Assembly (NCBI RefSeq): GCF_001984035.1
Contig: NZ_CP019449.1
Coordinates: 248,001 to 312,000 of the forward strand
From: Sphingopyxis sp. QXT-31
GTDB taxonomy: Bacteria > Pseudomonadota > Alphaproteobacteria > Sphingomonadales > Sphingomonadaceae
DNA length: 64,000 nucleotides
Reading direction: 5' to 3'
A program made the position numbers and the translations under genes. Positions 50,200 through 60,280 of this stretch are shown piece after piece. Each line of letters starts with the position of its first letter. Positions within the stretch are counted from its first letter, which is position 1. The notes beneath the pieces were generated by a model, which did no database searches, had not been told where the DNA came from, and saw nothing but the letters and a program-made list of their open reading frames with translations.

Positions 50200-50802
50200 T
50201 TAGGCGTTCCGCAAGGCCTGCCGTTCTTCGGCGGTCAGGCGGTGGGGCGGGGCGATCGGCTGGAGCGTTTTGGGGTCGAAGAGCGGACAGCGGCGGCGGT
50301 CGCCCGAGATCAAGTCCTTGATCATGCGCGGGAAGAAGCGGCGCATGAGCTTGCCCATGCTCATTTTGTGCAGCGCGCTGGTGTCGCCGGTGCCGTCCTG
50401 GGTGAACAGATGCCCGAGCGGGGGACCGACCAGCGCGGCGCGCTTTGCCGGGTCGCAGGCGGCGAGCTGGGTCGTGATATAGGGGATTTTCCCGTTGGCA
50501 TAGGTGTTGAACAGCGGCATGCCGCAGCAGGCGGCGTACCAGCGGAGCGTCGGCTTGTCGGTCATGTGGAGGCAGGCGAGCCGCTCGCGGCCGGTGTCGA
50601 GGCGCAGGCGCGCGCAGCGCGACTGGTATAGCGCGCTGCCGCCATGCGCGTCGAGCATATCCGCAGCGTGGCCGAGGTGGCGCGTCAGCTGCTGGCAGTC
50701 GGTGCAATGGCATATCACATGATCGCCCTGGCCGGGGCCGACGTCGAGCAGGGTTCCGGAAACGCTGCCGCAGCGGCAGGCGAAGGTTAGGTCGGAGGAC
50801 AT
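50200..50802 (-). CDS. DUF6151/GFA-like zinc-binding protein
   Basis: A 200-residue protein. The N-terminus has the GFA/CENP-V-like zinc ligands: FACRCGSVSGTL and HVICHCTDCQQLTRHLG, with AACCGMPLFNTYANGK later. This matches the DUF6151 family. Function is unknown; GFA relatives bind zinc and act on glutathione adducts. The C-terminus is basic (RRFFPRMIKDLISGDRRR). It lies between repeats F and E. Confidence 0.78.
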   Translation of the reverse strand: MSSDLTFACRCGSVSGTLLDVGPGQGDHVICHCTDCQQLTRHLGHAADMLDAHGGSALYQSRCARLRLDTGRERLACLHMTDKPTLRWYAACCGMPLFNTYANGKIPYITTQLAACDPAKRAALVGPPLGHLFTQDGTGDTSALHKMSMGKLMRRFFPRMIKDLISGDRRRCPLFDPKTLQPIAPPHRLTAEERQALRNA

Positions 50803-50879
50803 GCTCGGGTCCTAGCGCTTCGCTGGCGGATGCGGAAGGGCGTTGGAACTGCTGCGCGGCTTGATCTCCCTGTCGCGCA

Positions 50880-50999
50880 GCGATGGGGAGGTGGCAGCGC
50901 GGAGCGCTGACGGAGGGGCATTGGCTCGACGTTGCTGCCCCTCCACCACTCGCTTCGCGAGCGGTCCCCCTCCCCATGGCCTGCGGCCACTGGGAGGAT
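50880..50999. repeat. compound inverted repeat, family E (copy 2)
   Basis: Outer ggggaggt.../...cctcccc arms and inner ggaggggca/tgcccctcc arms with hairpins cgcttcgcgagcg and ggcctgcggcc, as at 9461-9640. It lies downstream of ilvC and may end its transcript. Confidence 0.65.
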
Positions 51000-51007
51000 G
51001 AGACGTG

Positions 51008-52045
<1,038 letters not shown>

Positions 52046-52071
52046 CTAAACCCCTTCGTGTATTTGCTTGA

Positions 52072-52150
52072 TCGTCATCCCGGCGAAGGCCGGGACCCCG
52101 CCCTCGCGTCCATCTGCAACGGTGAGATCCCGGCCTTCGCCGGGATGACG
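52072..52150. repeat. paired inverted repeat, family C (copy 3)
   Basis: Arms CGTCATCCCGGCGAAGGCCG and its complement, about 36 bases apart, between ilvN and ilvC. It is the third copy of the element found within operons at 19314 and 48199. Confidence 0.88.
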
Positions 52151-52166
52151 AAGTTAGTGGTAAACT

Positions 52167-52682
52167 TTACAGCGCCTCCGACCCGCGGCCGATGGCGACG
52201 ACGCCGGTGCGGCCGACCTCGACCAGCCCGCATTCGCGCATCAGCGCGATGAAGCGGTCGACCTTGTCGCTGTTCCCGGTGATTTCGAAGATGAAGCTGG
52301 TGAGCGTGGTGTCGACGACCTTCGCGCGGAAGACGTCGGCCATGCGCAGCGCCTCGATGCGCTTGTCGCCGGTGCCCGCGACCTTGACCAGCGCGATCTC
52401 GCGTTCGACATGCGCGCCCTGGTCGGTGAGGTCGGTGACCTTGTGCACGGGGACGAGCCGGTCGAGCTGCGCGATGATCTGGTCGATCACCGCGGGTGGA
52501 CCCGAGGTGACGATGGTGATCCGCGATAGCGCATGGTCGGCGCTGATGTCAGCGACGGTCAGGCTCTCGATATTATAGCCGCGCGCCGAGAACAGCCCGG
52601 TGATCTTGGCGAGGATGCCCGCCTCGTTATCGACGGTGACGGCGAGCACATGGCGCTCGCCCGCTTCGGTTTTGATTTTCAT
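52167..52682 (-). CDS. ilvN: acetolactate synthase small (regulatory) subunit
   Basis: A 171-residue regulatory subunit. The ACT domain VLAVTVDNEAGILAKITGLF and NIESLTVADISADHALSRIT binds valine for feedback inhibition; the C-terminal IlvH-type domain follows. It starts at ATG 52682, one base after the small membrane-protein gene ends. The naming ilvN or ilvH depends on preference; the length (171) fits IlvH-type subunits. Confidence 0.93.
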   Translation of the reverse strand: MKIKTEAGERHVLAVTVDNEAGILAKITGLFSARGYNIESLTVADISADHALSRITIVTSGPPAVIDQIIAQLDRLVPVHKVTDLTDQGAHVEREIALVKVAGTGDKRIEALRMADVFRAKVVDTTLTSFIFEITGNSDKVDRFIALMRECGLVEVGRTGVVAIGRGSEAL

Positions 52683-52683
52683 G

Positions 52684-52896
52684 TCAGTGCCCCGCGACCG
52701 GGAGGTCGATTTTGACGGCGTGGGTTTGAACGGGTTGGAGCAGGATGGCACCGGCGCCGCCGAACAGCGCGATGGTCGCCGGGCCCCAGCCTAGGCGCTG
52801 GCCGCGCTCCGGGCCTTGAATGGTCCGAAAGGCGGCATAAAGGCCCGCAGCAAGGCATATGGCCGCAAGGACCATCGAAATCCGGAGCATGTCCAT
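52684..52896 (-). CDS. small membrane protein between ilvB and ilvN
   Basis: A 70-residue protein from ATG 52896, overlapping the ilvB TGA (ATGA) and ending one base before ilvN. It has two hydrophobic segments (ISMVLAAICLAAGLYAAF and TIALFGGAGAILLQ) and a short Arg/Gly loop (PERGQRLGWGPA). No family is recognised. Its placement as a tightly coupled gene inside the acetolactate synthase operon is unusual and supports that it is translated. Confidence 0.65.
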   Translation of the reverse strand: MDMLRISMVLAAICLAAGLYAAFRTIQGPERGQRLGWGPATIALFGGAGAILLQPVQTHAVKIDLPVAGH

Positions 52897-54650
52897 CAAA
52901 CCAGTGCCTTGGCTTCGTCGTCCATCGTGCCGATGATGTCGTTCGGCTGGAGGATCATGTCGGTGTGCGCGGCTCCGCTCGGGATCATCGGGAAGCAGTT
53001 GGCGAGCTTGGCGACGCGGCAGTCGACGATCACCGGGCCCGGCGTGTCGATCATCGTCTGGATGCCTGCCTCGAGCTCGCCGAGCGTGTCGATGCGCAGG
53101 CCCGTCCAGCCGTATGCCGCGGCGAGCTTCACGAAATCGGGCAGGCTGTCCGAATAGCTGTTCGAATAGCGGCTCTCATAGGTGAGTTCCTGCCATTGGC
53201 GGACCATGCCCATCCACTCATTGTTGAGGATGAAGATTTTCACCGGCAGGCGGTACTGGCTGACCGTGCCCATTTCCTGGATGTTCATCTGGAGCGAGGC
53301 TTCGCCCGCGATGCAGACGACGAGGCGGCCGGGGTGCGCGATTTGCGCGCCGACCGCGGCGGGGAAGCCGTAACCCATCGTGCCCAGCCCGCCGCTGGTG
53401 AGCCAGCGGTTGGGCGCCGAAAAGCCGAAATGCTGCGCCGCCCACATCTGGTGCTGGCCGACCTCGGTGGTGATGATCGGGTCGCGGCCGCGCGTCGCGT
53501 CGAACAAGGCCTTCACCGCGCGCTGCGGCATGATGTCGGCCGAGGCTTCCTTCTTTTCGGGGAAGTCGAGGCAGCGCGTGGCGCGCCAGCCGTCGAGGCG
53601 GCGCCACCATTCGCCAAGGTCGCGCGGCTTGTGGCCCTTGTCCTGCCAGGCCGCGATCAGCGCATCGAGCGCGCGGCCGGCGTCGCCGACCACCGCGAGG
53701 TCGACGGGGACGATCTTGTTGATCGAACTGCGGTCGATGTCGATGTGGATCTTCTTCGAGTCCGGCGAGAAGGCGTCGAGGCGGCCGGTCACGCGGTCGT
53801 CGAAGCGCGCGCCGACCGCGATGATCAGGTCGGCGCGGTTCATCGCCATGTTCGACTCATAAGTGCCGTGCATGCCGAGCATGCCGAGCCACTTGGGATC
53901 GTCCGACGGGAACGCGCCGAGGCCCATCAGCGTCGAGGTCACGGGCGCGCCGGTCAGCGACACCAGCTGGCGCAGCGCGGCGCTGGCGTCGGGGCCGGCG
54001 TTGATCACGCCGCCGCCGGTGTAGAAGATCGGGCGCTCGGCGGCGGCGATCATGTCGATGGCCTGGGCGATCGCGTCGGCGTCGGGCTCGACCTGCGGGC
54101 GATAGCTTTGATGCTCGATCTTTTCGGGCAGCTTATATTTGCCCGTCGCGACCTGCACGTTCTTGGGGATGTCGATCACCACCGGGCCGGGGCGGCCGTG
54201 GGTCGCGATGTAGAAGGCCTCATGCATGATCGCGCCGAGCCGGTCGGGATCCATGACGAGATAATTATGCTTGGTGCAGTGGCGCGTGATGCCGACGGTG
54301 TCGCATTCCTGGAAAGCGTCGGTGCCGATCAGGTTCGTCGGAACCTGGCCGGTGAGCACGACCATCGGAATGGAATCGAGCAGCGCGTCGGTGATGCCGG
54401 TGACCGCGTTGGTCGCGCCGGGGCCCGAGGTGACGAGCACGACGCCGGGCTTGCCGGTCGAGCGGGCATAGCCCTCCGCCGCGTGGGTCGCCGCCTGCTC
54501 GTGGCGGACGAGGATGTGCTGGATCGTCGGATGCTTGTAGAGCGCGTCATAGATCGGAAGCACCGCACCGCCCGGATAGCCGAACACCGTATCGACCCCG
54601 AGGTCGACCAGCGCCTGAACCACCATGTCGGCACCACTCATTTCCGTCAC
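52896..54650 (-). CDS. ilvB: acetolactate synthase large subunit
   Basis: A 584-residue TPP enzyme. Domains in order: N-terminal PYR (ALVDLGVDTVFGYPGGAVLP, with Glu in VRHEQAATHAAEGYARSTGK), central FAD-binding (LPEKIEHQSYRPQVEPDADA onward), and C-terminal TPP domain. The TPP/Mg motif reads AGEASLQMNIQEMGTV, with Glu and Ala where GDGSFQMN is usual. GPGATNAVTGITDALLDSIP is the typical start of the family. The next genes are coupled to it by overlaps. Confidence 0.94.
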   Translation of the reverse strand: MTEMSGADMVVQALVDLGVDTVFGYPGGAVLPIYDALYKHPTIQHILVRHEQAATHAAEGYARSTGKPGVVLVTSGPGATNAVTGITDALLDSIPMVVLTGQVPTNLIGTDAFQECDTVGITRHCTKHNYLVMDPDRLGAIMHEAFYIATHGRPGPVVIDIPKNVQVATGKYKLPEKIEHQSYRPQVEPDADAIAQAIDMIAAAERPIFYTGGGVINAGPDASAALRQLVSLTGAPVTSTLMGLGAFPSDDPKWLGMLGMHGTYESNMAMNRADLIIAVGARFDDRVTGRLDAFSPDSKKIHIDIDRSSINKIVPVDLAVVGDAGRALDALIAAWQDKGHKPRDLGEWWRRLDGWRATRCLDFPEKKEASADIMPQRAVKALFDATRGRDPIITTEVGQHQMWAAQHFGFSAPNRWLTSGGLGTMGYGFPAAVGAQIAHPGRLVVCIAGEASLQMNIQEMGTVSQYRLPVKIFILNNEWMGMVRQWQELTYESRYSNSYSDSLPDFVKLAAAYGWTGLRIDTLGELEAGIQTMIDTPGPVIVDCRVAKLANCFPMIPSGAAHTDMILQPNDIIGTMDDEAKALV

Positions 54651-54736
54651 GACGAAACTCCTTTTCTCACCCTGCCACGTCTTTTGATGCGCGCCTTGTG
54701 CGCTGCAGCAGGTCGGCGGGCAATAGGTGCATGATT

Positions 54737-55696
54737 CTATCCTGTCAACAGCCTATCTCGTAATATTATTACCAATTTCTTGATAGAATCGTTGTTTAGC
54801 GACTCTTCGTGGCGCGGCCAGTCGGCGGGGGGCTGGTGGCGGAACCACGTGAATTGGCGCTTGGCATATTGGCGGGTGGCGGCCTGCGCTTGAGCCAGCG
54901 CTTCGGCGCGGGAGATGTCGCCGCGAAGATACGCCGCGATCTGGGGCACCCCGATCGCGCGCATTGCCGGGAGATCGGGGTCGAGGTCGCGCGCGAGTAG
55001 GGCTTCGACCTCCTCGATCGCGCCGCCGTCGAACATCTGGACGAGGCGCGCGTCGCAGCGCGCGCGGAGCCAGTCGCGTGGCGGGAGGAGGATCAGCGGG
55101 GTCAGCGCGATCTCGCCGACGATGCCGCCCTCGCGCGCCTGCTGCCAGTCGGCAAGCGTGCGGCCTGTCGAGCGCACGACCTCGAGGGCACGCGCGACGC
55201 GGGTGGTGTCGGCGGGATTGAGGCGCTGGGCGGCGTCCGGATCGGCGGCGGTCAGCGCGGCATGGGCTTCGGCCACCGGCAGCGCGCGGACGGCTTCGCG
55301 TACGGCGGGGTCGATCACGGGCACCGGGGCGATGCCGTACAGGAGCGTGCGCAGGTAAAGGCCGGTGCCGCCGACGAGGATCGGCGCCGCGCCCGCTGCG
55401 TGTGCTTCGACGACCGTGGCGCGGGCTTCGCTCGCCCAGCGCGCGGCGTTATGGGCCTCGGCGGCATCGACATGGCCGAACAGGCGATGCGGCACGCCTT
55501 GCATCTCTTCCGCCGTCGGTCGCGCCGACAGGACCCCGAGGTCGGCATAGACCTGGCTGGCGTCGGCATTGATCACCACCGCCTTTTCGAGCGCCTGCGC
55601 GAGCGCGACCGCCAATGCGCTCTTGCCGCTGGCGGTGGGTCCGGCGATAAGCGCAAGTGACGGCCGTGCGGGGCCCGGGGAAGAAGGAGCAGCCAT
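54737..55696 (-). CDS. miaA: tRNA dimethylallyltransferase
   Basis: A 319-residue enzyme that adds dimethylallyl to A37 of tRNAs reading U-starting codons. The P-loop [19 protein letters not shown] is near residue 14. [19 protein letters not shown] and the C-terminal helical part with [14 protein letters not shown] are typical. I chose ATG 55696 (MAAPSSPG). This ATG overlaps the divergent serB ATG. It is upstream of ilvB on the same strand. Confidence 0.93.
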   Translation of the reverse strand: MAAPSSPGPARPSLALIAGPTASGKSALAVALAQALEKAVVINADASQVYADLGVLSARPTAEEMQGVPHRLFGHVDAAEAHNAARWASEARATVVEAHAAGAAPILVGGTGLYLRTLLYGIAPVPVIDPAVREAVRALPVAEAHAALTAADPDAAQRLNPADTTRVARALEVVRSTGRTLADWQQAREGGIVGEIALTPLILLPPRDWLRARCDARLVQMFDGGAIEEVEALLARDLDPDLPAMRAIGVPQIAAYLRGDISRAEALAQAQAATRQYAKRQFTWFRHQPPADWPRHEESLNNDSIKKLVIILRDRLLTG

Positions 55697-56579
55697 GTTC
55701 GTAGCCACGCTGATAGCAGCCGGGAAGCTGACCGACGAGGTGGTTCGCGAGGCGATCGACAGACTCGCCGCGACGGGGCACGAAGTCGGCGCGCCGCACT
55801 GGCTGGACGAGCATGACGCCGCGGACATCGTCTTTCAGGGCAGCCTGGTCAGCGCGCGCGCCGAACTGGCGAAGATGGACCATGGCGCGCTCGACGTCGT
55901 CGTCCAGCCGCTGGGCGACCGCACCAAGAAATTGATCGTCGCCGACATGGATTCGACGATGATCACCGTCGAATGCATCGACGAACTCGCCGATTACGCC
56001 GGGATCAAACCCGAGATCGCGGCGATCACGCAGCGGGCTATGCGCGGCGAGCTCGATTTCCGCGCGGCGCTGATCGAACGCGTCGCCGCGCTCGGCGGCA
56101 TGGCCGAGGCGACGCTGACCGAATGCCGGATCGAACGGGTGAAGCTGACGCGCGGCGCGCGCACCCTGGTGCAGACGATGAAGGCGCATGGCGCCTATTC
56201 GGTGCTGGTCTCGGGGGGCTTCACAGCCTTCGCCGATCCGGTGGGCGAGGCGATCGGTTTCGACAAGGTGGTCGCCAACACGCTCGAGATTTCGGGCGGC
56301 AAGCTGACCGGCCGGGTGGCCGAGCCGATTGTCGACAGCCAGACCAAGCTCGAGACGCTGAAGGCCGAGGCGGCGAAGCACGGCCTGCCGCTGGCCGAGA
56401 CGCTCGCGGTCGGCGACGGCGCGAACGACATCCCGATGATCACCGCGGCGGGGCTGGGCATCGGCTTCTACCCGCACGCCTCGGCGGGCGAGGCGGCGGC
56501 GGCGGTGATCCGGCACCATGACCTCACGGCCTTGCTGTGGGCGCAGGGCTATCCGCGGCGTAGCTGGGTGATGGGGTGA
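55695..56579 (+). CDS. serB: phosphoserine phosphatase SerB
   Basis: A 294-residue HAD hydrolase making serine from phosphoserine. HAD motif [21 protein letters not shown]; motif [16 protein letters not shown]; motifs [25 protein letters not shown]. The N-terminal 80 residues are a reduced ACT-like region. ATG 55695 with AAGGAG upstream shares the CATG with the miaA start on the other strand, so each gene's leader is the other's coding sequence. Confidence 0.94.
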   Translation: MFVATLIAAGKLTDEVVREAIDRLAATGHEVGAPHWLDEHDAADIVFQGSLVSARAELAKMDHGALDVVVQPLGDRTKKLIVADMDSTMITVECIDELADYAGIKPEIAAITQRAMRGELDFRAALIERVAALGGMAEATLTECRIERVKLTRGARTLVQTMKAHGAYSVLVSGGFTAFADPVGEAIGFDKVVANTLEISGGKLTGRVAEPIVDSQTKLETLKAEAAKHGLPLAETLAVGDGANDIPMITAAGLGIGFYPHASAGEAAAAVIRHHDLTALLWAQGYPRRSWVMG

Positions 56580-56607
56580 TGGCGGGTTTCGGGTAAAATT
56601 CGACCGT

Positions 56608-56758
56608 CTTGATCCTCCGTGCGGCGAAGCCGTGGGGAGGGGGACCGCCGAAGGCGGTGGACGGGCCGATGCCTGAAGCGTCGGTGGAGGGTGGTCGCCC
56701 CTCCACCATGCTTCGCATGGTCCCCCTCCCCATCGCTTCGCGACAGGGAGGATCGGGT
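56608..56758. repeat. compound inverted repeat, family E (copy 3)
   Basis: Outer arms gatcctccgt and gggaggatc, inner arms gtggacgggc.../...cgcccctccacc, with hairpins gcggcgaagccg and catcgcttcgcga. A run of C (56764-56772) follows. It fills most of the gap after serB. Confidence 0.65.
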
Positions 56759-56856
56759 TGCCCGCCCCCCCCCAAAAAAGAGACCGTACCCGGAAAGTGG
56801 ATGCCGGTCAGCTCCGGGATGACGGAAGGGCGCGTTTGGCGTAGGATCAAAAGAAC

Positions 56857-57207
56857 ATGACCAGGCACCGCATCTATTCGATCAGCGTCGCGAGCGTGTA
56901 TCCGCATTATATCGCCAAGGCCGGGAAAAAGGGCCGAACCAAGGCCGAGGTCGACGAGATTTTCCGCTGGTTGACGGGCTTTGACCAGAAGGGGCTCGAG
57001 GCCGAGCTGGCGGCGAAGACGAATTTCGAGGATTTCTTTGCCAAGGCGCCGCAGCTGAACCCCGCGCGGTCGCTGATCACCGGCGTGGTGTGCGGCATCC
57101 GCGTCGAAAATATCGAAGAGCCGCTGATGCGCGAGCTACGCTACCTCGACAAGCTGATCGACGAGCTCGCCAAGGGCAAGAAGATGGAGAAGATCCTGCG
57201 GGGGTAG
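56857..57207 (+). CDS. DUF2200 protein
   Basis: A 116-residue protein that matches DUF2200 along its whole length: [40 protein letters not shown] and [20 protein letters not shown]. The function of the family is unknown. It is monocistronic between repeats E3 and B4. Confidence 0.88.
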   Translation: MTRHRIYSISVASVYPHYIAKAGKKGRTKAEVDEIFRWLTGFDQKGLEAELAAKTNFEDFFAKAPQLNPARSLITGVVCGIRVENIEEPLMRELRYLDKLIDELAKGKKMEKILRG

Positions 57208-57237
57208 GGGGCGGCCGCCAATGCGCCGCCCAATAAA

Positions 57238-57319
57238 ACCGTTCGTGTCGAGCGAAGTCAAGACACGCCTGGGACGCGCTGGCCTTCGGGGTGTCTCGAC
57301 TTCGCTCCGCACGAACGGA
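57238..57319. repeat. paired inverted repeat, family B (copy 4)
   Basis: Arms ccgttcgtgtcgagcgaagt (one change: aagacacg) and gtgtctcgacttcgctccgc with a cgaacgg tail. It lies between the convergent DUF2200 and TraB genes. Confidence 0.8.
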
Positions 57320-57362
57320 ATCAGAGGGTTGTCGGGAAACTGAGCCGAACCCGTCGGTTCGC

Positions 57363-58274
57363 TCACTGCACCCGCGTCACCTTCAACCCTTCGGCCTCCA
57401 GCAAATTCGGCAGGCCATCGCTACCGATCAGATGGCCAGTGCCGACCGCGACCAGTACCGTCCCCGGCCGGTCCATCCGCGCCTTGGCCCAGCGGCTCCA
57501 CGCATGGTTGCGCTTGGTGAGGAGCGCCGCGCGCGCGGCGGGGACGGTGTCGATATCCTCGTTCACGATCTTTTCGAGCGCGCCGACGTCGCCGCGCGAC
57601 CAGGCGGCGGTGAGCGCGCCGACCTCTGCCACGGCGTCGTCGGCACCCGCGGCGGCGTTGGTGAGCAGCGCACGCTGCGTTGCGGCGTCGAGCGTTTCGA
57701 AAGCCATCAACTGCCCTTCGGCGCTTTCGAGGCCGCCGACCGGCTTGCCCGCGTCGTTGAAACTGGCGGTCAGCACGGTCTCGACGCCGTTCGCGGGCGA
57801 CAGCGCGGCGTTCTGCGCGACGCGCTGGCCCATCAGCACCATCACCGCCCAGTCGTCTAGCGGGTCGCCTCCGAAGGGTTGGCCGGACCCGCTCGCCTCG
57901 AGCGCGCGATATCCGGCAAGCGAGTCGGCGGGCAGGCGGCGCTCGACGGGGAGCGTCGCGACGCGCGGGGCGAGGCGCTGGAACACGCGGCCAACCTTGG
58001 CGAGCTCGGCGGGTGAGAGTTCGAGCACCAGTTCGTCGGCGGCGGCGATCGCGGCGCCGACCTGACCATGGTCCCAGTCGGTCGTCGCGGGCAGCGCGTG
58101 CATCGTGCCGAGCAGGTAAAGCTGGGTGTCGTCGTCCTCGACCAGCCACATCGCGGGTTTCGCGATCTCTTTCTCGGCGGGCGAGGGCGTGCCGCAGGCG
58201 GCGAGCAGGCAAGCCGAAAGGGCCGCCGCGGCGCGGCGACCCCAGCGGAAGAAAGGCTTTGCCGCGGCGTTCAA
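57363..58274 (-). CDS. TraB/GumN lipoprotein (second of tandem pair)
   Basis: A 303-residue protein. The start is best placed at TTG 58274, overlapping the stop of the preceding TraB gene. A lipoprotein signal (AAAALSACLLAACGTP, lipobox LAAC) follows. TraB/GumN motifs: LLGTMHALPATTDWD (GTxH) near the start and LVAVGTGHLIGSDGLP (GxGH) near the end. Bacterial TraB/GumN proteins (PF01963) resemble Tiki-like metalloproteases. The substrate is unknown. Confidence 0.82.
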   Translation of the reverse strand: MNAAAKPFFRWGRRAAAALSACLLAACGTPSPAEKEIAKPAMWLVEDDDTQLYLLGTMHALPATTDWDHGQVGAAIAAADELVLELSPAELAKVGRVFQRLAPRVATLPVERRLPADSLAGYRALEASGSGQPFGGDPLDDWAVMVLMGQRVAQNAALSPANGVETVLTASFNDAGKPVGGLESAEGQLMAFETLDAATQRALLTNAAAGADDAVAEVGALTAAWSRGDVGALEKIVNEDIDTVPAARAALLTKRNHAWSRWAKARMDRPGTVLVAVGTGHLIGSDGLPNLLEAEGLKVTRVQ

Positions 58275-59212
58275 TAGTCGACCCGCTGCACAGTCAGCCC
58301 GCGCTCGGTCAGATAGGCCTGGACGCTCTTGTCGCCCGCGAGATGGCCCGCGCCGACCGCGACGAAGACCGTGCCGGGCTTGTCCATGCGCGTTTTGAGC
58401 GTGTCGGCCCAGCGCGCGTTGCGATCGTAGAGCAGGATCTTCGCGAGCTCGGGGGTTTCGGTCATGCTTTCGTTCATCGTGACGGCGAGCGCGGCGGGAT
58501 CGCCCTTGACCCATTGCGCGACGAGCGTGTCGAGGGTGGGTACGACCTTGTCCATGTCGCGTACGACGGTGTCGAGATAGGCGAGCTGCGACGCATCAGA
58601 CAGATTGTCGAAGAAGCCGTACTGCTCCTCGATGGTTTCGAAGGCGCCGATCGGCTTGCCGCCGGCCTTGGCGGCGCCGGTCAGCACCATCTCGGGGCCG
58701 AGCTGGGGGTTGTAGCCCTTGATCAGCAGCGGCAGCACCGACAGGTTGACCGCGACGAACCAGGGTTCGTATTTCTCGAATGCCTCGGGCGGCAGGCCGA
58801 CCGACACCATCGACGCGGCATAGGCGTCATGCGCTTCCTTGCTCATCCGGCTGGCCATGGTGCGGCCCGCGGGATCGATCGCCATCTTGTCGGTTACCGC
58901 CTTCACCGCGGCGGGATCCTCGGGCATCAGCATCTCGAGCATCAGCTCGTCCGAGCCGTCGAAGGCGCTCTTCACCGCCTCGTCGAACCAGCCGAGTCCG
59001 GGCTTCAGGAAATGGACGGTGCCGAAGAGATAGATGGTGGTGTCGTCGTCCTTGACCACCCAGAGGGCGGGGTCGGCGTCGACAGTCGGCGCCGCGGCCT
59101 CGGCCGCGACGGGTTCGGCGGCGCGCGCGGCACCGGTGCCGGGGAGCAGGGCGCACTGCGCGAAGGGGATGATCGCACAGGTGGCGGCGAGGGTCTTGAA
59201 CAGGGATTTCAT
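58271..59212 (-). CDS. TraB/GumN periplasmic protein (first of tandem pair)
   Basis: A 313-residue paralogue of the next gene. The signal peptide (LFKTLAATCAIIPFAQCALL) is followed by WVVKDDDTTIYLFGTVHFLK and, near the end, VFVAVGAGHLAGDKSVQAYL. The GTxH and GxGH motifs match TraB/GumN. The two proteins are diverged copies with the same domain layout, and the second gene is translationally coupled to this one. Confidence 0.85.
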   Translation of the reverse strand: MKSLFKTLAATCAIIPFAQCALLPGTGAARAAEPVAAEAAAPTVDADPALWVVKDDDTTIYLFGTVHFLKPGLGWFDEAVKSAFDGSDELMLEMLMPEDPAAVKAVTDKMAIDPAGRTMASRMSKEAHDAYAASMVSVGLPPEAFEKYEPWFVAVNLSVLPLLIKGYNPQLGPEMVLTGAAKAGGKPIGAFETIEEQYGFFDNLSDASQLAYLDTVVRDMDKVVPTLDTLVAQWVKGDPAALAVTMNESMTETPELAKILLYDRNARWADTLKTRMDKPGTVFVAVGAGHLAGDKSVQAYLTERGLTVQRVDY

Positions 59213-59246
59213 GGGAGCGGTACTTTCGGTTTGGAGGGGGGCGGGG

Positions 59247-59873
59247 TCAGCGGAATTTGAACCAGAAATAGACGAGGGCGTTGACGACCAGGCTGGCGAC
59301 GAAAAGGATCATCGCGTCGATCGGCGGCGCCAGCCCGGCGCGGTGGAGCACCCACCAAGCGGGGCAGGGGATGACGAAGGCGTAAAAGCCCCAGAGGCCG
59401 CCAAGGCGATAGGCCTGTTGCTCATGATCGTCGATCGTGCGTTCATAGGCGATGAGCGAGAGCGCGAGCCCGACCACCCACAGGGCCGACAGCGCAACCG
59501 CGACCGTCGGCGACAGCGCGGCGTTGCTATAGAGGTCGCCGCCGCCCGCCTGGAGCGTGATCGCCGAGACCATGCCGAGCGTGCCCGCGCCGAAGATGCT
59601 GGCCCAATAGAGCCGCTTGCGCGGCGACCAGCGGCGGAAATAGTCGGCGTGGCTGCGGATATAGAGCGCGATCGCGGCCACGCCGAAGGCGATCGCGGCG
59701 ACCGGCCCGACCCACGGCGCGAGCGCCGGATCGCCCGAATTGATCTGCGCCTGGTTAAAACCGGCGATCCCGCCCGCGAGCATCGCGGTGCACAGGCCGA
59801 TGAACACGGGCATGATCATGTTCGGCGCGCGGGGTTCCTTTGGCTCAGTTGCCATCGTCATGTCCTTCGCCAT
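59247..59873 (-). CDS. multipass membrane protein of unknown function
   Basis: A 208-residue protein with about six hydrophobic helices (IMPVFIGLCTAMLAGGIAGF, VGPVAAIAFGVAAIALYI, RLYWASIFGAGTLGMVSAIT, VAVALSALWVVGLALSLIAY, and so on). No family is recognised. ATG 59873 has GAGGAG upstream and overlaps the HTH gene by 29 bases. Small HTH regulator plus membrane protein is a common pairing in which the membrane protein modulates or is regulated by the HTH protein. Confidence 0.7.
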   Translation of the reverse strand: MAKDMTMATEPKEPRAPNMIMPVFIGLCTAMLAGGIAGFNQAQINSGDPALAPWVGPVAAIAFGVAAIALYIRSHADYFRRWSPRKRLYWASIFGAGTLGMVSAITLQAGGGDLYSNAALSPTVAVALSALWVVGLALSLIAYERTIDDHEQQAYRLGGLWGFYAFVIPCPAWWVLHRAGLAPPIDAMILFVASLVVNALVYFWFKFR

Positions 59874-60057
59874 AATCGAAAATCTCCTCGATCGGCATGT
59901 CGAACAGCCGCGCGAGCTTGAAGGCGAGCGGCAGCGACGGGTCGTATTTGCCCGTTTCGATCGCGTTCACCGCCTGCCGCGAAACGTCGAGCCGGTCGGC
60001 CAGTTCGGCCTGGCTCCAGTTGCGCATCGCGCGCAGCACTTTGAGTTTGTTGTTCAT
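59845..60057 (-). CDS. small XRE-type HTH regulator
   Basis: A 70-residue protein that is almost only a helix-turn-helix: LKVLRAMRNWSQAELADRLD, SRQAVNAIETGKYDPSLPLA and FKLARLFDMPIEEIF. This matches the small Cro/CI-like regulators (YozG/PF13560 type). It starts at ATG 60057. Its 3' end overlaps the membrane-protein gene, so the two are co-expressed. Confidence 0.88.
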   Translation of the reverse strand: MNNKLKVLRAMRNWSQAELADRLDVSRQAVNAIETGKYDPSLPLAFKLARLFDMPIEEIFDYGEGHDDGN

Positions 60058-60280
60058 CGGCGCCTCGCCAGTCCCAGCCTTTGCTCCGCCATGGCAAGCC
60101 AGGGCGCTGTCGGCAAACGGCAATTTGGGGTCGGCCCTGCGGGCGTGGTGCTGCGGGTCGTGCATGTCCTGGCTTCCCAAGGGCTGGAGCGCCGTCGCGG
60201 AGGGCGCCCCAGCCCGGCTCGCCTGCCGACGCCGGGGAGGATCGGACGGGGCAAGACATCGAACATTGGCCTGATGCGGC

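Noticed and set aside
48886-50200. BioR-type operator before bioF
   Set aside because: The alphaproteobacterial BioR consensus (TTATCTATAA) was looked for in the bioF upstream region and is not present; only repeat family F is there.
54669-54732. A possible leader peptide (MHLLPADLLQRTRRASKDVAG) before ilvB
   Set aside because: It contains four leucines but no run of Leu, Val or Ile codons and no clear alternative hairpins, and a -35-like TTGACA at 54743-54748 would place the transcript start inside it.
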